The notes: a model not told the origin generated them from the sequence alone. A stretch of DNA of 18,158 bases from Gemmatimonadota bacterium (GCA_029863105.1 JAOTWC010000007.1:1-18158); one strand, 5' to 3'; counted from the first letter of the stretch, positions 6,198 through 14,659 are shown. Numbers and translations are program-made.

Positions 6198-8489
6198 GTG
6201 CCGCCTCCGGGACGACAGCAGACTGCCGATCCGAAGAGCTCGTCCTCAGAGACGGGCGGGCCCAGGTCCATCCTGCCGGCGGAGTTTCTCGCGGCTGCAG
6301 AAGGGCTCGAGGACCGACTCGACCTCGAGCTGCTCGCGCTCGCATTTCAGTACAGCAAGGAAAAGCACGCGGGTCAGAAGCGCTCCAGCGGCGAAGCGTA
6401 CATTACGCACTGCGTCGCCGTGGCGAGCATCCTGTGCGAGATCCACCCGGACACGGGGACGATCGCCGCGTCCTTCCTGCACGACGTCGTCGAAGACAGC
6501 GAAGTCGGCCTCGAGGAGATCCGCCAGGAGTTCGGCGCCGAGATCGCGACGCTGGTCGATGGTCTCACCAAGATCTCGCGCGTCGAGTTCCGTTCGCTGG
6601 CCGAGCGCCAGGTCGAGAACTATCGGAAGCTCCTGCTGTCGATGGCGGCGGACGCCCGCGTGATCATCGTCAAGCTCGCCGATCGGCTGCACAACATGCG
6701 GACGCTCGAGCACCTGGACTCCGGCCGTCAGCGTCGCATCGCGCTGGAGACCAAGGAGATCTATGCACCGCTCGCGCACCGGCTCGGCATGGCCCGCGTG
6801 CGCTGGGAGCTGGAGGACCTGGCCTTCAAGTTCCTCGAACCGGAGGAATACAAGGAGCTGTCGGCGATCGTGGCCGAGAAGCGCAGCGAGCGGGAGAGCC
6901 TCATCCAGCGCATGGTCGAGCCGCTGTCCGAGGAGCTCGAACAGGCGGGCCTCGAATGTGCCGTGCAGGGCCGGGCGAAGCACCTGTGGTCGATCTGGCG
7001 CAAGATGGAGAAGCGCGGCAAGTCCTACGAGGAGATCTACGATGTGCTCGCGGTCCGGGTCGTTCTCCCGACGATACGCGACTGCTACCATGCCCTCGGG
7101 GTCATCCACAACAAGTGGACGCCGCTCACCGAGAGGTTCCACGACTACATCGCGACACCCAAGTCGAACCTCTACCAGAGCCTGCACACGACGATCTTCG
7201 GCCCCGGCGGTCGGCTGTACGAGATTCAGCTGCGGACCGAAGACATGCATCGTACGGCGGAACTCGGAATCGCGGCGCACTGGCGCTACAAGGAAGGCGG
7301 GGGCGGAGACGAGGTCGACGAGAAGCTGTCATGGTTCCGTCAGGTGCTCGAGTGGCAGAAGGAAACCCACGAGCCTGAGGAGTTCCTCGAGTTCCTGCGG
7401 GTCGATCTGTTCCAGGACGAGATTTTCGTGTTCACGCCCGCGGGCGACGTGAAGCAGCTCCCGCGGGGGGCCACGCCGATCGATTTCGCGTTCGCCGTCC
7501 ACACGGAAGTCGGAAATCATTGCGCCGGTGCCAAAGTGAACGGGCGGATCGCGCCGTTGGCCCGGGCGCTGAAGAACGGCGACACGGTCGAGATTCTCAC
7601 GTTGGACAGCCAGCGGCCGAATCGGGATTGGCTCGGCTTCGTGCGCACGAGCCGGGCTCGCCATCGGATTCGCAACTGGATCCGTGACGAGGAACATGAC
7701 TCGGCGGCGCAGCTTGGCAGGGACATCCTGGCCCGGGAATGGCGTCGCCGGAAGGCCAGGCCGGACGATGCGGATCTGGAGATCGCGGCGCAGAAGCTGA
7801 GCATCCGCGGTGGGCCCGATGGACTGTATGCGTCGGTCGGGCGCGGGGACATCGGGATCACGAAGGTGGTGCGGGCGGTGCTCGGTGACCAGGAGGGGGC
7901 GTCGACGGAGCCGACCACGACGCCTCTGTCCAAGCTGGTCCGGCGCGTGTGGACGGCGCCGAAGGGCGTGAAGATCCAGGGTATGGACAATTTGATGGTT
8001 CGGTATTCGCAATGCTGCCAACCAGTTCCAGGCGATAAGGTGATAGGTTACATTACTGTCGGAAGGGGCATTTCGATTCACCGCCACGATTGTCCCAACG
8101 TCCTCGGCCTGCCCGACCTCCCCGAGCGACGGGTGGTGATCGACTGGGGCACCGACGAGGAACAGAGGTTTCTCGTCCGCATCGTGATGGAGGGTACGGA
8201 TCGACACGGATTGTTCGCCGATATCGCGCGGGCGGTGAGCGACACCGGGACGAACATCCAGTCCGCCAGCATCACCACCGTGGAAGGCGGAATGCAGGGT
8301 CAGTTCGTCGTCGAGGTCGAAAACCTGGGACACCTGAAGAAAGTGCTCCGACAGATCCGGCGGGTGAAGGGAGTGCTTTCGGTGGAACGGAAGGAGAGCT
8401 TCGGCGACAGCGATCTCACGTTGGCCGGCGGGACGTACGAGCCGGACGCGTTCGCGGATCCGCCTCCGGACCTGTCGCCGGACGACTAG
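6198..8489 (+). CDS. rel: Bifunctional (p)ppGpp synthetase/hydrolase (RelA/SpoT homologue)
   Basis: A 763-residue stringent-response enzyme that makes and degrades (p)ppGpp. It starts with GTG at 6198, five bases after AGGAG. The hydrolase HD domain is intact: H71, H95-D96 and the EDxxx box (HDVVED), and D162 in VKLADRLHNMRTLEH; monofunctional RelA lacks these. The synthetase domain shows GRAKHLWSIWRKM (258-270), YDVLAVRV (281-288) and HDYIATPKSNLYQSLHTT (315-332). A TGS domain covers about 408-470. The CC/zinc-finger domain has C606, C607, H630 and C632. The ACT domain lies at about 655-735 and is followed by a short acidic tail. All domains of a long RSH protein are present, so it is likely the sole Rel of the organism (inference). 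The DNA encoding the zinc-finger part is unusually A+T-rich. It converges on the next gene with only 3 bases between stop codons. Confidence 0.97.
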   Translation: MPPPGRQQTADPKSSSSETGGPRSILPAEFLAAAEGLEDRLDLELLALAFQYSKEKHAGQKRSSGEAYITHCVAVASILCEIHPDTGTIAASFLHDVVEDSEVGLEEIRQEFGAEIATLVDGLTKISRVEFRSLAERQVENYRKLLLSMAADARVIIVKLADRLHNMRTLEHLDSGRQRRIALETKEIYAPLAHRLGMARVRWELEDLAFKFLEPEEYKELSAIVAEKRSERESLIQRMVEPLSEELEQAGLECAVQGRAKHLWSIWRKMEKRGKSYEEIYDVLAVRVVLPTIRDCYHALGVIHNKWTPLTERFHDYIATPKSNLYQSLHTTIFGPGGRLYEIQLRTEDMHRTAELGIAAHWRYKEGGGGDEVDEKLSWFRQVLEWQKETHEPEEFLEFLRVDLFQDEIFVFTPAGDVKQLPRGATPIDFAFAVHTEVGNHCAGAKVNGRIAPLARALKNGDTVEILTLDSQRPNRDWLGFVRTSRARHRIRNWIRDEEHDSAAQLGRDILAREWRRRKARPDDADLEIAAQKLSIRGGPDGLYASVGRGDIGITKVVRAVLGDQEGASTEPTTTPLSKLVRRVWTAPKGVKIQGMDNLMVRYSQCCQPVPGDKVIGYITVGRGISIHRHDCPNVLGLPDLPERRVVIDWGTDEEQRFLVRIVMEGTDRHGLFADIARAVSDTGTNIQSASITTVEGGMQGQFVVEVENLGHLKKVLRQIRRVKGVLSVERKESFGDSDLTLAGGTYEPDAFADPPPDLSPDD

Positions 8490-8492
8490 CGG

Positions 8493-9107
8493 TCAGTCCC
8501 CGAGCGCGGCGATCTGCAGGTCCAGCGCACGAATGTCGTCCTCCATCGCCTTGATCCTCTCCAGCACACGTTCGGCGGCGGGGTCGAGCCGGACGATGGT
8601 CGCCGCCACGGAGTCCTGCAGCTCGGAGAATGTCGCGGCGACCAGCGGATCCTCGAGAGCCTCCGACTCCAGAGGACGTATCGCCATCTCGAGCTCGGCG
8701 AGCTCGCGTCCGACCGCCGCCCGCTCAGCGGCCGACGGCGGCTCGTCACCCGGCTGCAGCAGGACCGGGCCGGCCAGCCGGTTGAAATCCGCGCCGACCT
8801 GCCGGGCGCGATCAAGCATCGCCTCGGCCTGCGGGTCGAGTGCGATCATCCGGGCCCGCAGCACCTCATAGAAGCGCTCCTGGACTTCGACCACGCCCGG
8901 CTCCCCGAGCGCCCGTGCCTGCACCGAGCGGATCTGGTTCTGTACGGACGCATACTGGATGACCATCTGCTCGCGCCGCTGCTCCAGGGCGCGTCGCTGC
9001 TCGGCCCGGTCTTCCGCACCGTCGTCGCACGACGCGCCGGCTCCCGCAACCAGCGCGGCAGCGGTCAGCACGAGTGCGCGTCGACGGCGGACATCGATTC
9101 CTCTCAA
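8493..9107 (-). CDS. Exported coiled-coil protein of unknown function
   Basis: About 204 residues with no family that I recognise. The N-terminus has a run of arginines followed by a hydrophobic stretch ending AGAGASCDDG. This could be a lipoprotein signal with a non-ideal lipobox (GASC), or a normal signal peptide. The rest is charged and helical, rich in Glu, Arg, Ala and Gln with a heptad-like pattern (for example RAEQRRALEQRREQM), which suggests a coiled coil in the periplasm. I chose the TTG at 9107 because GGGGAG lies four bases upstream; a GTG at 9119 is the alternative and adds four residues but lacks a ribosome-binding site. It is divergent from uvrB and converges tightly with rel. 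Confidence 0.68.
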   Translation of the reverse strand: MRGIDVRRRRALVLTAAALVAGAGASCDDGAEDRAEQRRALEQRREQMVIQYASVQNQIRSVQARALGEPGVVEVQERFYEVLRARMIALDPQAEAMLDRARQVGADFNRLAGPVLLQPGDEPPSAAERAAVGRELAELEMAIRPLESEALEDPLVAATFSELQDSVAATIVRLDPAAERVLERIKAMEDDIRALDLQIAALGD

Positions 9108-9236
9108 GCTGCTCCCCACGCGGATGCGGTCATGTCAACGGTCTTGTACCGGGCTCCGGAACGTGCCAACGTGGACGTCGCTCGGGGGCGTGGCAAGCAG
9201 GCGCGTTCCCTCTCCGTTGCCCACACGCGCGACCCG

Positions 9237-11285
9237 ATGAACACGTTCGATCTCCAGCTTCCGTTCGAGCCGACGGGCGACCAGCCCGGGGCGATCCGCG
9301 ATCTCGCGGCGGGGATCGCTGCCGGTCGCCGCTGGCAGACTCTCCTCGGCGTCACGGGAAGCGGCAAGACCGTGACGATGGCCGGGATGATCGCCGCCAC
9401 GGGCCGCCCCACGCTGGTGATGAGCCACAACAAGACTCTCGCCGCCCAGGTGTACGGAGAGCTGAAGCAGTTCTTTCCCGCCAACGCCGTCGAGTACTTC
9501 ATCTCGTACTACGACTACTATCAGCCCGAGGCCTACGTTCCGTCCACGGACACGTATATCGAGAAGGACGCCTCGATCAACGACGACATCGAGCGGTTGC
9601 GGCTGCGCACGACCTCGTCGCTGATGGAGCGCCGGGACGTGATCGTCGTCGCCTCCGTGTCGGCCATTTACGGTCTCGGGGATCCACGCGCGATCCGGGC
9701 GATGATGCTCACGCTCGATGTCGGGCAACGGATTTCCCGCCGCGACATCCTGCAGGGCCTCGTCAGCATCCAGTATCGTCGGAACGACTTCGACCTCAAC
9801 CGCGGCACGTTTCGCGTCCGCGGCGACGTGATCGAGGTGCTGCCGGCGTACGAGGAACAGGCCGTGCGCATCGAGTTGTTCGGCGACCTGGTCGAGCGGA
9901 TCACGAAGATCGACGCACTGACCGGTGCGACGATCTCCCGTCTCGAGTCCACGGCCGTATTCCCCGCCACGCACTACGCGATCGAGCAGGAGCGGCTGGC
10001 CCACGCCGTAGACGGGATCCTGACCGAGCTCGAGCAGCGGCTGTTCGCGTTCCGGAAACAGGGTCTGCTCCTGGAGGCCCAGCGCCTGGAGACGCGCACG
10101 AAGTTCGACGTCGAGATGCTGCGCGAGATGGGCTTCTGTCCGGGAATCGAGAACTACTCGCGCTACTTCGACGGTCGCGAGGCCGGAGAGCGGCCCTATT
10201 GCCTGCTGGACTATTTCCCGGACGATTTCGTGATCATCGTCGACGAGTCCCACGTGTCGGTGCCACAGATCGGCGCGATGTACGCGGGCGATCGCAGTCG
10301 GAAGACGACGCTCGTCGAGCACGGCTTTCGGCTTCCGTCGGCGCTCGACAATCGGCCGCTGAGCTTCGACGAGTGGGAGGCGGCGGTTCCCCAGGCGCTG
10401 TTCGTCAGCGCGACCCCCGGACCCTACGAACTGACGAAGAGCGGGGGAGTCGTCGTGGAGCAGTTGATCCGCCCGACGGGTCTGCTCGATCCCGTGGTGG
10501 ACGTGCGCCCGGTGGCGAGCCAGGTGGATGACCTGCTGGAGGAAATCCGGTTGCGGACGGCGCGTGCGGAGCGCGTGCTCGTGACGACGCTCACCAAGCG
10601 GATGGCGGAGGATCTCGCCGAGTACCTGGATGCGCGGGGCGTCCGCGTCCGGTACCTGCACAGCGACATTCCGACGATCGAGCGTGTCGAGATCCTGCGC
10701 GATCTTCGACTCGGCAAGTTCGATGTTCTCGTCGGAATCAACCTGCTGCGCGAGGGACTCGATCTGCCTGAAGTGTCTCTCGTAGCCGTGCTCGACGCGG
10801 ACAAGGAGGGCTTCCTGCGTTCGGAGACGTCCCTCGTGCAGACGATCGGCCGGGCGGCCCGCCACCTCAACGGCACGGCCGTGCTGTACGCCGACAAGAT
10901 CACCGGTTCGATGCAACGGGCGATCGACGAAACGACTCGCCGGCGCGAAACGCAGGCCGCCCACAACGCCGCACACGGGATCGAACCGCGGACGATTCAG
11001 AAGTCCGTCCGGGAGATCCGCTTCACCACAGCCGTGGCCGACGCCAGGTCGGTGGAGCCTCGCGAGGACAGATCGCGCGTCGGCGAGAAGACGTCCGCCT
11101 ATGAGGGTCGACGGGGTGCGGAACTGGTGGCGGCGATCGAGCAGGAAATGCAGCAGGCGGCCGCGGAGCTCGACTTCGAACGTGCCGCCCGGTTGCGCGA
11201 CGAGCTGTTCGACGTGCGAGCACAGCTCGATACCTCGGCGCCGGCGGTCCCCGCAGCGTCCGCGTCGCGCCCGTCTCGACCATGA
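9237..11285 (+). CDS. uvrB: Excinuclease ABC subunit B (UvrB)
   Basis: A 682-residue damage-verifying helicase of nucleotide excision repair, acting with UvrA and UvrC on DNA. The start at 9237 gives the family N-terminus (MNTFDLQLPFEPTGDQP); an ATG 105 bases upstream adds a basic tail not usual in UvrB. Visible parts are Walker A GVTGSGKT (38-45), the beta-hairpin that grips DNA (YYDYYQPEAYVP, 91-102), the DEAD-like box DESH (336-339), helicase motif VI QTIGRAAR (535-542), and a C-terminal UVR motif for UvrC binding at about 630-656 (ELDFERAARLRDEL). No strong ribosome-binding site precedes 9237. The last bases overlap the tsaE start (ATGA), so uvrB heads a four-gene coupled unit. I saw no confident LexA box upstream. 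Confidence 0.97.
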   Translation: MNTFDLQLPFEPTGDQPGAIRDLAAGIAAGRRWQTLLGVTGSGKTVTMAGMIAATGRPTLVMSHNKTLAAQVYGELKQFFPANAVEYFISYYDYYQPEAYVPSTDTYIEKDASINDDIERLRLRTTSSLMERRDVIVVASVSAIYGLGDPRAIRAMMLTLDVGQRISRRDILQGLVSIQYRRNDFDLNRGTFRVRGDVIEVLPAYEEQAVRIELFGDLVERITKIDALTGATISRLESTAVFPATHYAIEQERLAHAVDGILTELEQRLFAFRKQGLLLEAQRLETRTKFDVEMLREMGFCPGIENYSRYFDGREAGERPYCLLDYFPDDFVIIVDESHVSVPQIGAMYAGDRSRKTTLVEHGFRLPSALDNRPLSFDEWEAAVPQALFVSATPGPYELTKSGGVVVEQLIRPTGLLDPVVDVRPVASQVDDLLEEIRLRTARAERVLVTTLTKRMAEDLAEYLDARGVRVRYLHSDIPTIERVEILRDLRLGKFDVLVGINLLREGLDLPEVSLVAVLDADKEGFLRSETSLVQTIGRAARHLNGTAVLYADKITGSMQRAIDETTRRRETQAAHNAAHGIEPRTIQKSVREIRFTTAVADARSVEPREDRSRVGEKTSAYEGRRGAELVAAIEQEMQQAAAELDFERAARLRDELFDVRAQLDTSAPAVPAASASRPSRP

Positions 11286-11776
11286 GGTCTTCCGTGCCCG
11301 ACGGGACCGCGGTTGCCCTGAACGAGCGACAATTGGAGACGTGGGGCGAGTCTGTGGGGCGCACGGCCGGTGCCGGCGGCGTATTCGTCGGCCTGTACGG
11401 AGAGCTGGGGGCGGGGAAGTCGACCCTGGCGAGAGCCGCCTGCCGCGGCCTCGGGGTCGAGGGAACCGTGCCGAGTCCGACGTTCACGATCGTCAACGTG
11501 CACCGGGTCGGAGATACCGTGGTGTATCACGCCGACCTGTATCGGTTGAACGCGGCCGGCGACGCCGGCGCGAGGGCAGCGTTGATCGATGCGGGCTGGC
11601 CCGATCTGCTGGAGGCCGGCGGAGCCGTGTTCGTGGAATGGGCCGACCGCGCTGCCGGCTGGTTGCCCGAGGATCGGTGGGAGATTCGCCTCGCGTTTTC
11701 AGACGACCTGGCCGTGCGGCTCGTTTCGATCACTGCCTTCGGCAGCGCGCCCCCGCCACCGGAGTTTCCGTGCTGA
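11282..11776 (+). CDS. tsaE: tRNA t6A biosynthesis ATPase TsaE
   Basis: A 164-residue P-loop ATPase that works with TsaB and TsaD to put threonylcarbamoyl on A37 of ANN-decoding tRNAs in the cytoplasm. Walker A is GELGAGKST (40-48). The family blocks VPSPTFTIVN (63-72), YHADLYRL (82-89) and VEWADR (118-123) are all present. The ATG at 11282 overlaps the uvrB stop codon (ATGA), so translation is probably coupled. Its own stop overlaps the tsaB GTG start by seven bases. The length is slightly above that of E. coli TsaE, with a proline-rich tail. Confidence 0.95.
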   Translation: MRSSVPDGTAVALNERQLETWGESVGRTAGAGGVFVGLYGELGAGKSTLARAACRGLGVEGTVPSPTFTIVNVHRVGDTVVYHADLYRLNAAGDAGARAALIDAGWPDLLEAGGAVFVEWADRAAGWLPEDRWEIRLAFSDDLAVRLVSITAFGSAPPPPEFPC

Positions 11777-12450
11777 TCCTCGCCCTCGACACGAGCACCC
11801 TGCAGGGAAGCGTGGCCCTCGGACAGGGAGACGCCGTCCTGGGCGAGAGCACGTTGTCCATCAGCGCGACGCATTCGGAGACCGTGCTTCCGGCGATCGA
11901 CCGATTGCTCAAGCAGGCGGGCCGTTCGGCGAGTGACCTGGAGGCGGTCGTCGTGGGTTCCGGACCCGGGTCGTTCACGGGCGTCCGAATTGCAGCCGCC
12001 CTGGCTCGCGGCCTTTGCTTTCCCGGCGGTACACCCCTGTTCGCCTACTCGAGCCTCGCCGCGATCGCCATGGATTCCGACCCGGATCCCGATGAAGCCG
12101 TGTGCGCGTTGCTCGATGCGCGGCGGGATCAGGTGTACGCGGCAGGCTATCGAATCGGGTCGGGCCTCGAGGAACTGTTCGCTCCGGTTGCCGGCTCGCT
12201 GGACGAGATCCTCTCCGGGCTCGATCCGAAGGCCTGGACGTTCACCGGGGTCCTGCCGGAGCCGCTGCGGGAGACGATCCGGCGGTCGGGCGCCCGTCTG
12301 TTGCCACCGGACCGCGGTCGGCCCCGAGCCTCCGCGCTGCTGCGCCTCGTCCGGTCGGCGCCCGAGGCCGGCCGGGTGAAGGACCCCGCCCGCTGGGAGC
12401 CCGGCTACGTGCGCGCCTCGTCCGCCGAGCGCCGGGTCGGAGATGCCTGA
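11770..12450 (+). CDS. tsaB: tRNA t6A biosynthesis protein TsaB
   Basis: A 226-residue ASKHA-fold protein that forms a dimer with TsaD and scaffolds the t6A37 threonylcarbamoyl transfer complex. The open frame is longer, but the GTG at 11770 gives the family start (LILALDTSTLQGSVAL), has GGAG five bases upstream and yields the normal length (E. coli about 231). The hallmark GSGPGSFTGVR lies at 63-73. It lacks the HxxxH metal site of TsaD, so it is not TsaD; no tsaD is in the window. The gene overlaps tsaE by seven bases and rimI by eight, which implies one mRNA and coupled translation. Confidence 0.95.
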   Translation: MLILALDTSTLQGSVALGQGDAVLGESTLSISATHSETVLPAIDRLLKQAGRSASDLEAVVVGSGPGSFTGVRIAAALARGLCFPGGTPLFAYSSLAAIAMDSDPDPDEAVCALLDARRDQVYAAGYRIGSGLEELFAPVAGSLDEILSGLDPKAWTFTGVLPEPLRETIRRSGARLLPPDRGRPRASALLRLVRSAPEAGRVKDPARWEPGYVRASSAERRVGDA

Positions 12451-12946
12451 CGTCCCGGCGGCCCGCTCGGGGCTCGTCCTGCGGAAGATGGTCTTGTCCG
12501 ACCTGCCCGACGTGGTGCGCATCGAAAACCGATCGTTCTCGACCCCGTGGCAGGAAGCCACGTTCCGTGGCCTGCTCCGCCGCCGCAGCGCCGCCCTGCT
12601 GGCGGCCGAGGATGCAGGCCGTCTCGTGGGCTATGCCGTGCTGTGGTTCGCCGCCAACGAGGCGGAGCTGGGCGATATCGCGGTGCTCCCGGAAGCCCGT
12701 CGCAGGGGCCTGGGACGCTGGATCCTGGAGGGGGCCCTCCGCGCGGCACGGGACCGGGGGGCCGAGGAGGTGTACCTCGAGGTGCGCGAAGCCAACGTGG
12801 AGGCCCGGCGGCTATACGAAAAGGCGGGCTTCGAGACGATCGGGACGCGGCCCTCCTACTACTCCTCGCCCGTCGAAGATGCGATTCTGATGAGGCGGCG
12901 GTTCGAACCTCCGGAGAGTGACGCTCTTCCGGTCCCGGGTCGTTGA
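12443..12946 (+). CDS. rimI: RimI-like ribosomal protein alanine N-acetyltransferase
   Basis: A 167-residue GNAT protein. RimI acetylates the N-terminal alanine of ribosomal protein S18 in E. coli. It carries the RimI marks: FSTPW (32-36), ELGDIAVLPEARRRGLG with the acetyl-CoA loop RRRGLG (86-91), YLEVREANVEARRLYEKAGF (111-130), and RPSYYSSPVEDAILM. The ATG at 12443 lies inside the end of tsaB (8-base overlap). The tsaE-tsaB-rimI order is widely conserved and supports RimI over a generic GNAT. The C-terminal tail of about 12 residues (PPESDALPVPGR) is extra. Confidence 0.92.
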   Translation: MPDVPAARSGLVLRKMVLSDLPDVVRIENRSFSTPWQEATFRGLLRRRSAALLAAEDAGRLVGYAVLWFAANEAELGDIAVLPEARRRGLGRWILEGALRAARDRGAEEVYLEVREANVEARRLYEKAGFETIGTRPSYYSSPVEDAILMRRRFEPPESDALPVPGR

Positions 12947-12971
12947 CAGGGTTCCACAGGCGGGGCAGGTT
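12943..12971 (+). promoter_or_regulatory. Possible promoter of ssb
   Basis: A perfect TTGACA (12943-12948), overlapping the rimI stop codon, is followed after 17 bases by CAGGTT (12966-12971), a poor -10 match. The 96-base gap before ssb is the only intergenic space of any size in this area, so a promoter is expected here. A nine-base direct repeat, CCGCCGGAC at 12984-12992 and 13005-13013, lies between this site and the gene; its role is unknown. Confidence 0.3.
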
Positions 12972-13042
12972 GAAGGATTAGGCCCGCCGGACGGTGTTTC
13001 CGCTCCGCCGGACATCGGCAAACGCATCATCAGAGGACGGTC

Positions 13043-13489
13043 ATGTCGCGATCGCTCAACAAGGCGCAGCTCATCGGCAACCTGGGAGCCGATCCCGAAA
13101 TCCGCAGCACGACGAGCGGCACTCGCGTCGCCACGCTGTCCATCGCCACCTCCCGTCGCTGGAACGACCGGGAAGGTCAGCAACAGGAAAAAACGGAATG
13201 GCACCGCGTCGTGTGTTGGGACAAACTGGCGGAAATCTGTGAGCGGTTCCTCAAGCGGGGCGATCGCATCTACGTGGAAGGATCGATCGAATACCGGCAG
13301 TGGGAAGGCCAGGATGGACAGACGAAGTACACGACGGAGATCCGGGCACGCGAACTGATCATGCTCGGAGGGCGGGACGGCGGCGGTGAGACGCCCGCGG
13401 CCCGCAGCGGCAGCAAGGCGGCAGCAGCTGGCGACTTCTCGGGGTTCAGCAACGAGTCACTTGCCGGCGAAGACGATCTCCCGTTCTGA
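13043..13489 (+). CDS. ssb: Single-stranded DNA-binding protein
   Basis: A 148-residue protein that coats single-stranded DNA in replication, repair and recombination. The OB-fold covers residues 1 to about 112 (SLNKAQLIGNLGADPEIR at the start, then TEWHRVVCWDKLAEICERFL and GDRIYVEGSIEYRQW). A Gly/Ala/Ser-rich flexible linker follows. The C-terminus ends in the acidic tip DDLPF, which recruits partner proteins. AGAGGA at 13032-13037 lies five bases before the ATG. The LysM gene follows after 13 bases, so the two are probably co-transcribed. Confidence 0.97.
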   Translation: MSRSLNKAQLIGNLGADPEIRSTTSGTRVATLSIATSRRWNDREGQQQEKTEWHRVVCWDKLAEICERFLKRGDRIYVEGSIEYRQWEGQDGQTKYTTEIRARELIMLGGRDGGGETPAARSGSKAAAAGDFSGFSNESLAGEDDLPF

Positions 13490-13502
13490 GCGAGGTCCGA
13501 AC

Positions 13503-14603
13503 ATGACAGCTGGGCTAGATTCGCGAACCGCCGTGCTCGTGCTTGTCGGCGTCGTTCTCGGTGTCACCTCGCCGGCGATGTCCCAGGAGGCACCCGAAAC
13601 GGTAGGTCAGCACACCGTGCGTCGAGGCGACACGCTGTGGGATCTCGCGGGACGGTATCTGTCGAATCCCTACCGCTGGTCCGACATCTTCCAGCTGAAT
13701 CCGACGGTCGTCGAGGATCCGCACTGGATCTACCCGGGCGAAGTGCTTCGGATTCCGGGCGCCCCCGCGGTGCGCGTCGTGGCGAATGGCGGCGCCGTGG
13801 CCGCTGCCGGCGGTGCCGTCGGAACGGACGGCCAGTTTCCTGAGAACTCGTTGTTTCGCGATCCGCGCCGCACGGGATCCGGCCTGTCCCTGCTGGCACT
13901 CGAGGAGGCTCCGCCGCGGCCCGCGGTATCGCCCAGCGACTTCCAGCGCGCACCCCTGCTGCTCGGCGAGGGCGGGGCGGGACCGGAGGGGACCACCGTC
14001 CGCGTTCTGCAGGAGAATCCGCTCGACCTGAATCTCGTTCCGTCGGCCCAGCAGTGGGGCGAGGTGGTCATCGTCCTCGGAGCCCTCACCCCCGAAGTCG
14101 GCGACGTGCTCAAGGCCGTGCGGTGGGGACGCGCTGAAAGAGGATACGGACGGGTGCTGCTGCCGCAGGCCCTGCTGCGTGTCGATCGCTTGTGGGCCGA
14201 CAGCGCCCGCGCCACCGTGTTGCGGATCTTCGGGGACTACTCGGTGGGTGACGCAGTCGTCGCCGCAGACGAGTACGTGCTCGATCCGGCAGCCCAGGCC
14301 GAGGACGTGGATGTCGGCCTGACCGGGCGGGTTGTCGCATTCGAAGTTCCCCAGGTCCTGCTCGGGCCCGGAGAGATGGTCTTCCTCGATCTGGGCGGGC
14401 AGGATGACGTCCGGCTCGGAGACGAGTTTGCCGTGTTCGCGCGCGATGAGCGCGAGGCGATCGTCGCCGAAGTGCGGGACGCACTGGCGATTCTGCGGGT
14501 GGTCCACGTCACGGACCACACGTCCACCGCCAGGGTAACGCAGGTCAGAGATCCGGGGACGCGCCCCGGCGACCCCGTGCGGCTCGTGCGTCGCATGCCG
14601 TAG
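13503..14603 (+). CDS. LysM-domain exported protein
   Basis: A 366-residue envelope protein. The ATG at 13503 is preferred because it opens a signal peptide (hydrophobic 9-22, likely cleaved after SPAMS or a nearby residue) and lies 13 bases after the ssb stop with a GAGG sequence upstream. A LysM peptidoglycan-binding domain covers 37-85 (HTVRRGDTLWDLAGRYL, then NPYRWSDIFQLNP and WIYPGEVLRIPG). The remaining 280 residues match no family that I recognise. They look beta-rich, with repeated Gly-Asp turns (VGDAVVAADEY, RLGDEFAVFARDE, RPGDPVRLV), which suggests several small beta domains. Its position just ahead of the tol genes fits a role in anchoring or sensing the cell wall (inference). Confidence 0.87.
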   Translation: MTAGLDSRTAVLVLVGVVLGVTSPAMSQEAPETVGQHTVRRGDTLWDLAGRYLSNPYRWSDIFQLNPTVVEDPHWIYPGEVLRIPGAPAVRVVANGGAVAAAGGAVGTDGQFPENSLFRDPRRTGSGLSLLALEEAPPRPAVSPSDFQRAPLLLGEGGAGPEGTTVRVLQENPLDLNLVPSAQQWGEVVIVLGALTPEVGDVLKAVRWGRAERGYGRVLLPQALLRVDRLWADSARATVLRIFGDYSVGDAVVAADEYVLDPAAQAEDVDVGLTGRVVAFEVPQVLLGPGEMVFLDLGGQDDVRLGDEFAVFARDEREAIVAEVRDALAILRVVHVTDHTSTARVTQVRDPGTRPGDPVRLVRRMP

Positions 14604-14659
14604 GTCGATCCGGCCGCTTCGGTTCCACCGACGTTGTCTCCCCATCGTGACAGAGGATC

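Noticed and set aside
9130..9135. TTGACA on the minus strand as a -35 box for the coiled-coil gene
   Set aside because: A -10 box at the right distance would fall at the ribosome-binding site and start codon, and no matching hexamer is there.
9135..10976. A 613-codon open frame on the strand opposite uvrB
   Set aside because: It is the mirror frame of a clear uvrB gene in G+C-rich DNA. It has low-complexity composition and no recognisable domain.
13515..14645. A 376-codon open frame opposite the LysM gene
   Set aside because: The sense strand has a signal peptide, a LysM domain and a ribosome-binding site; the antisense product resembles nothing and is His/Arg/Gln-rich as expected for a shadow.
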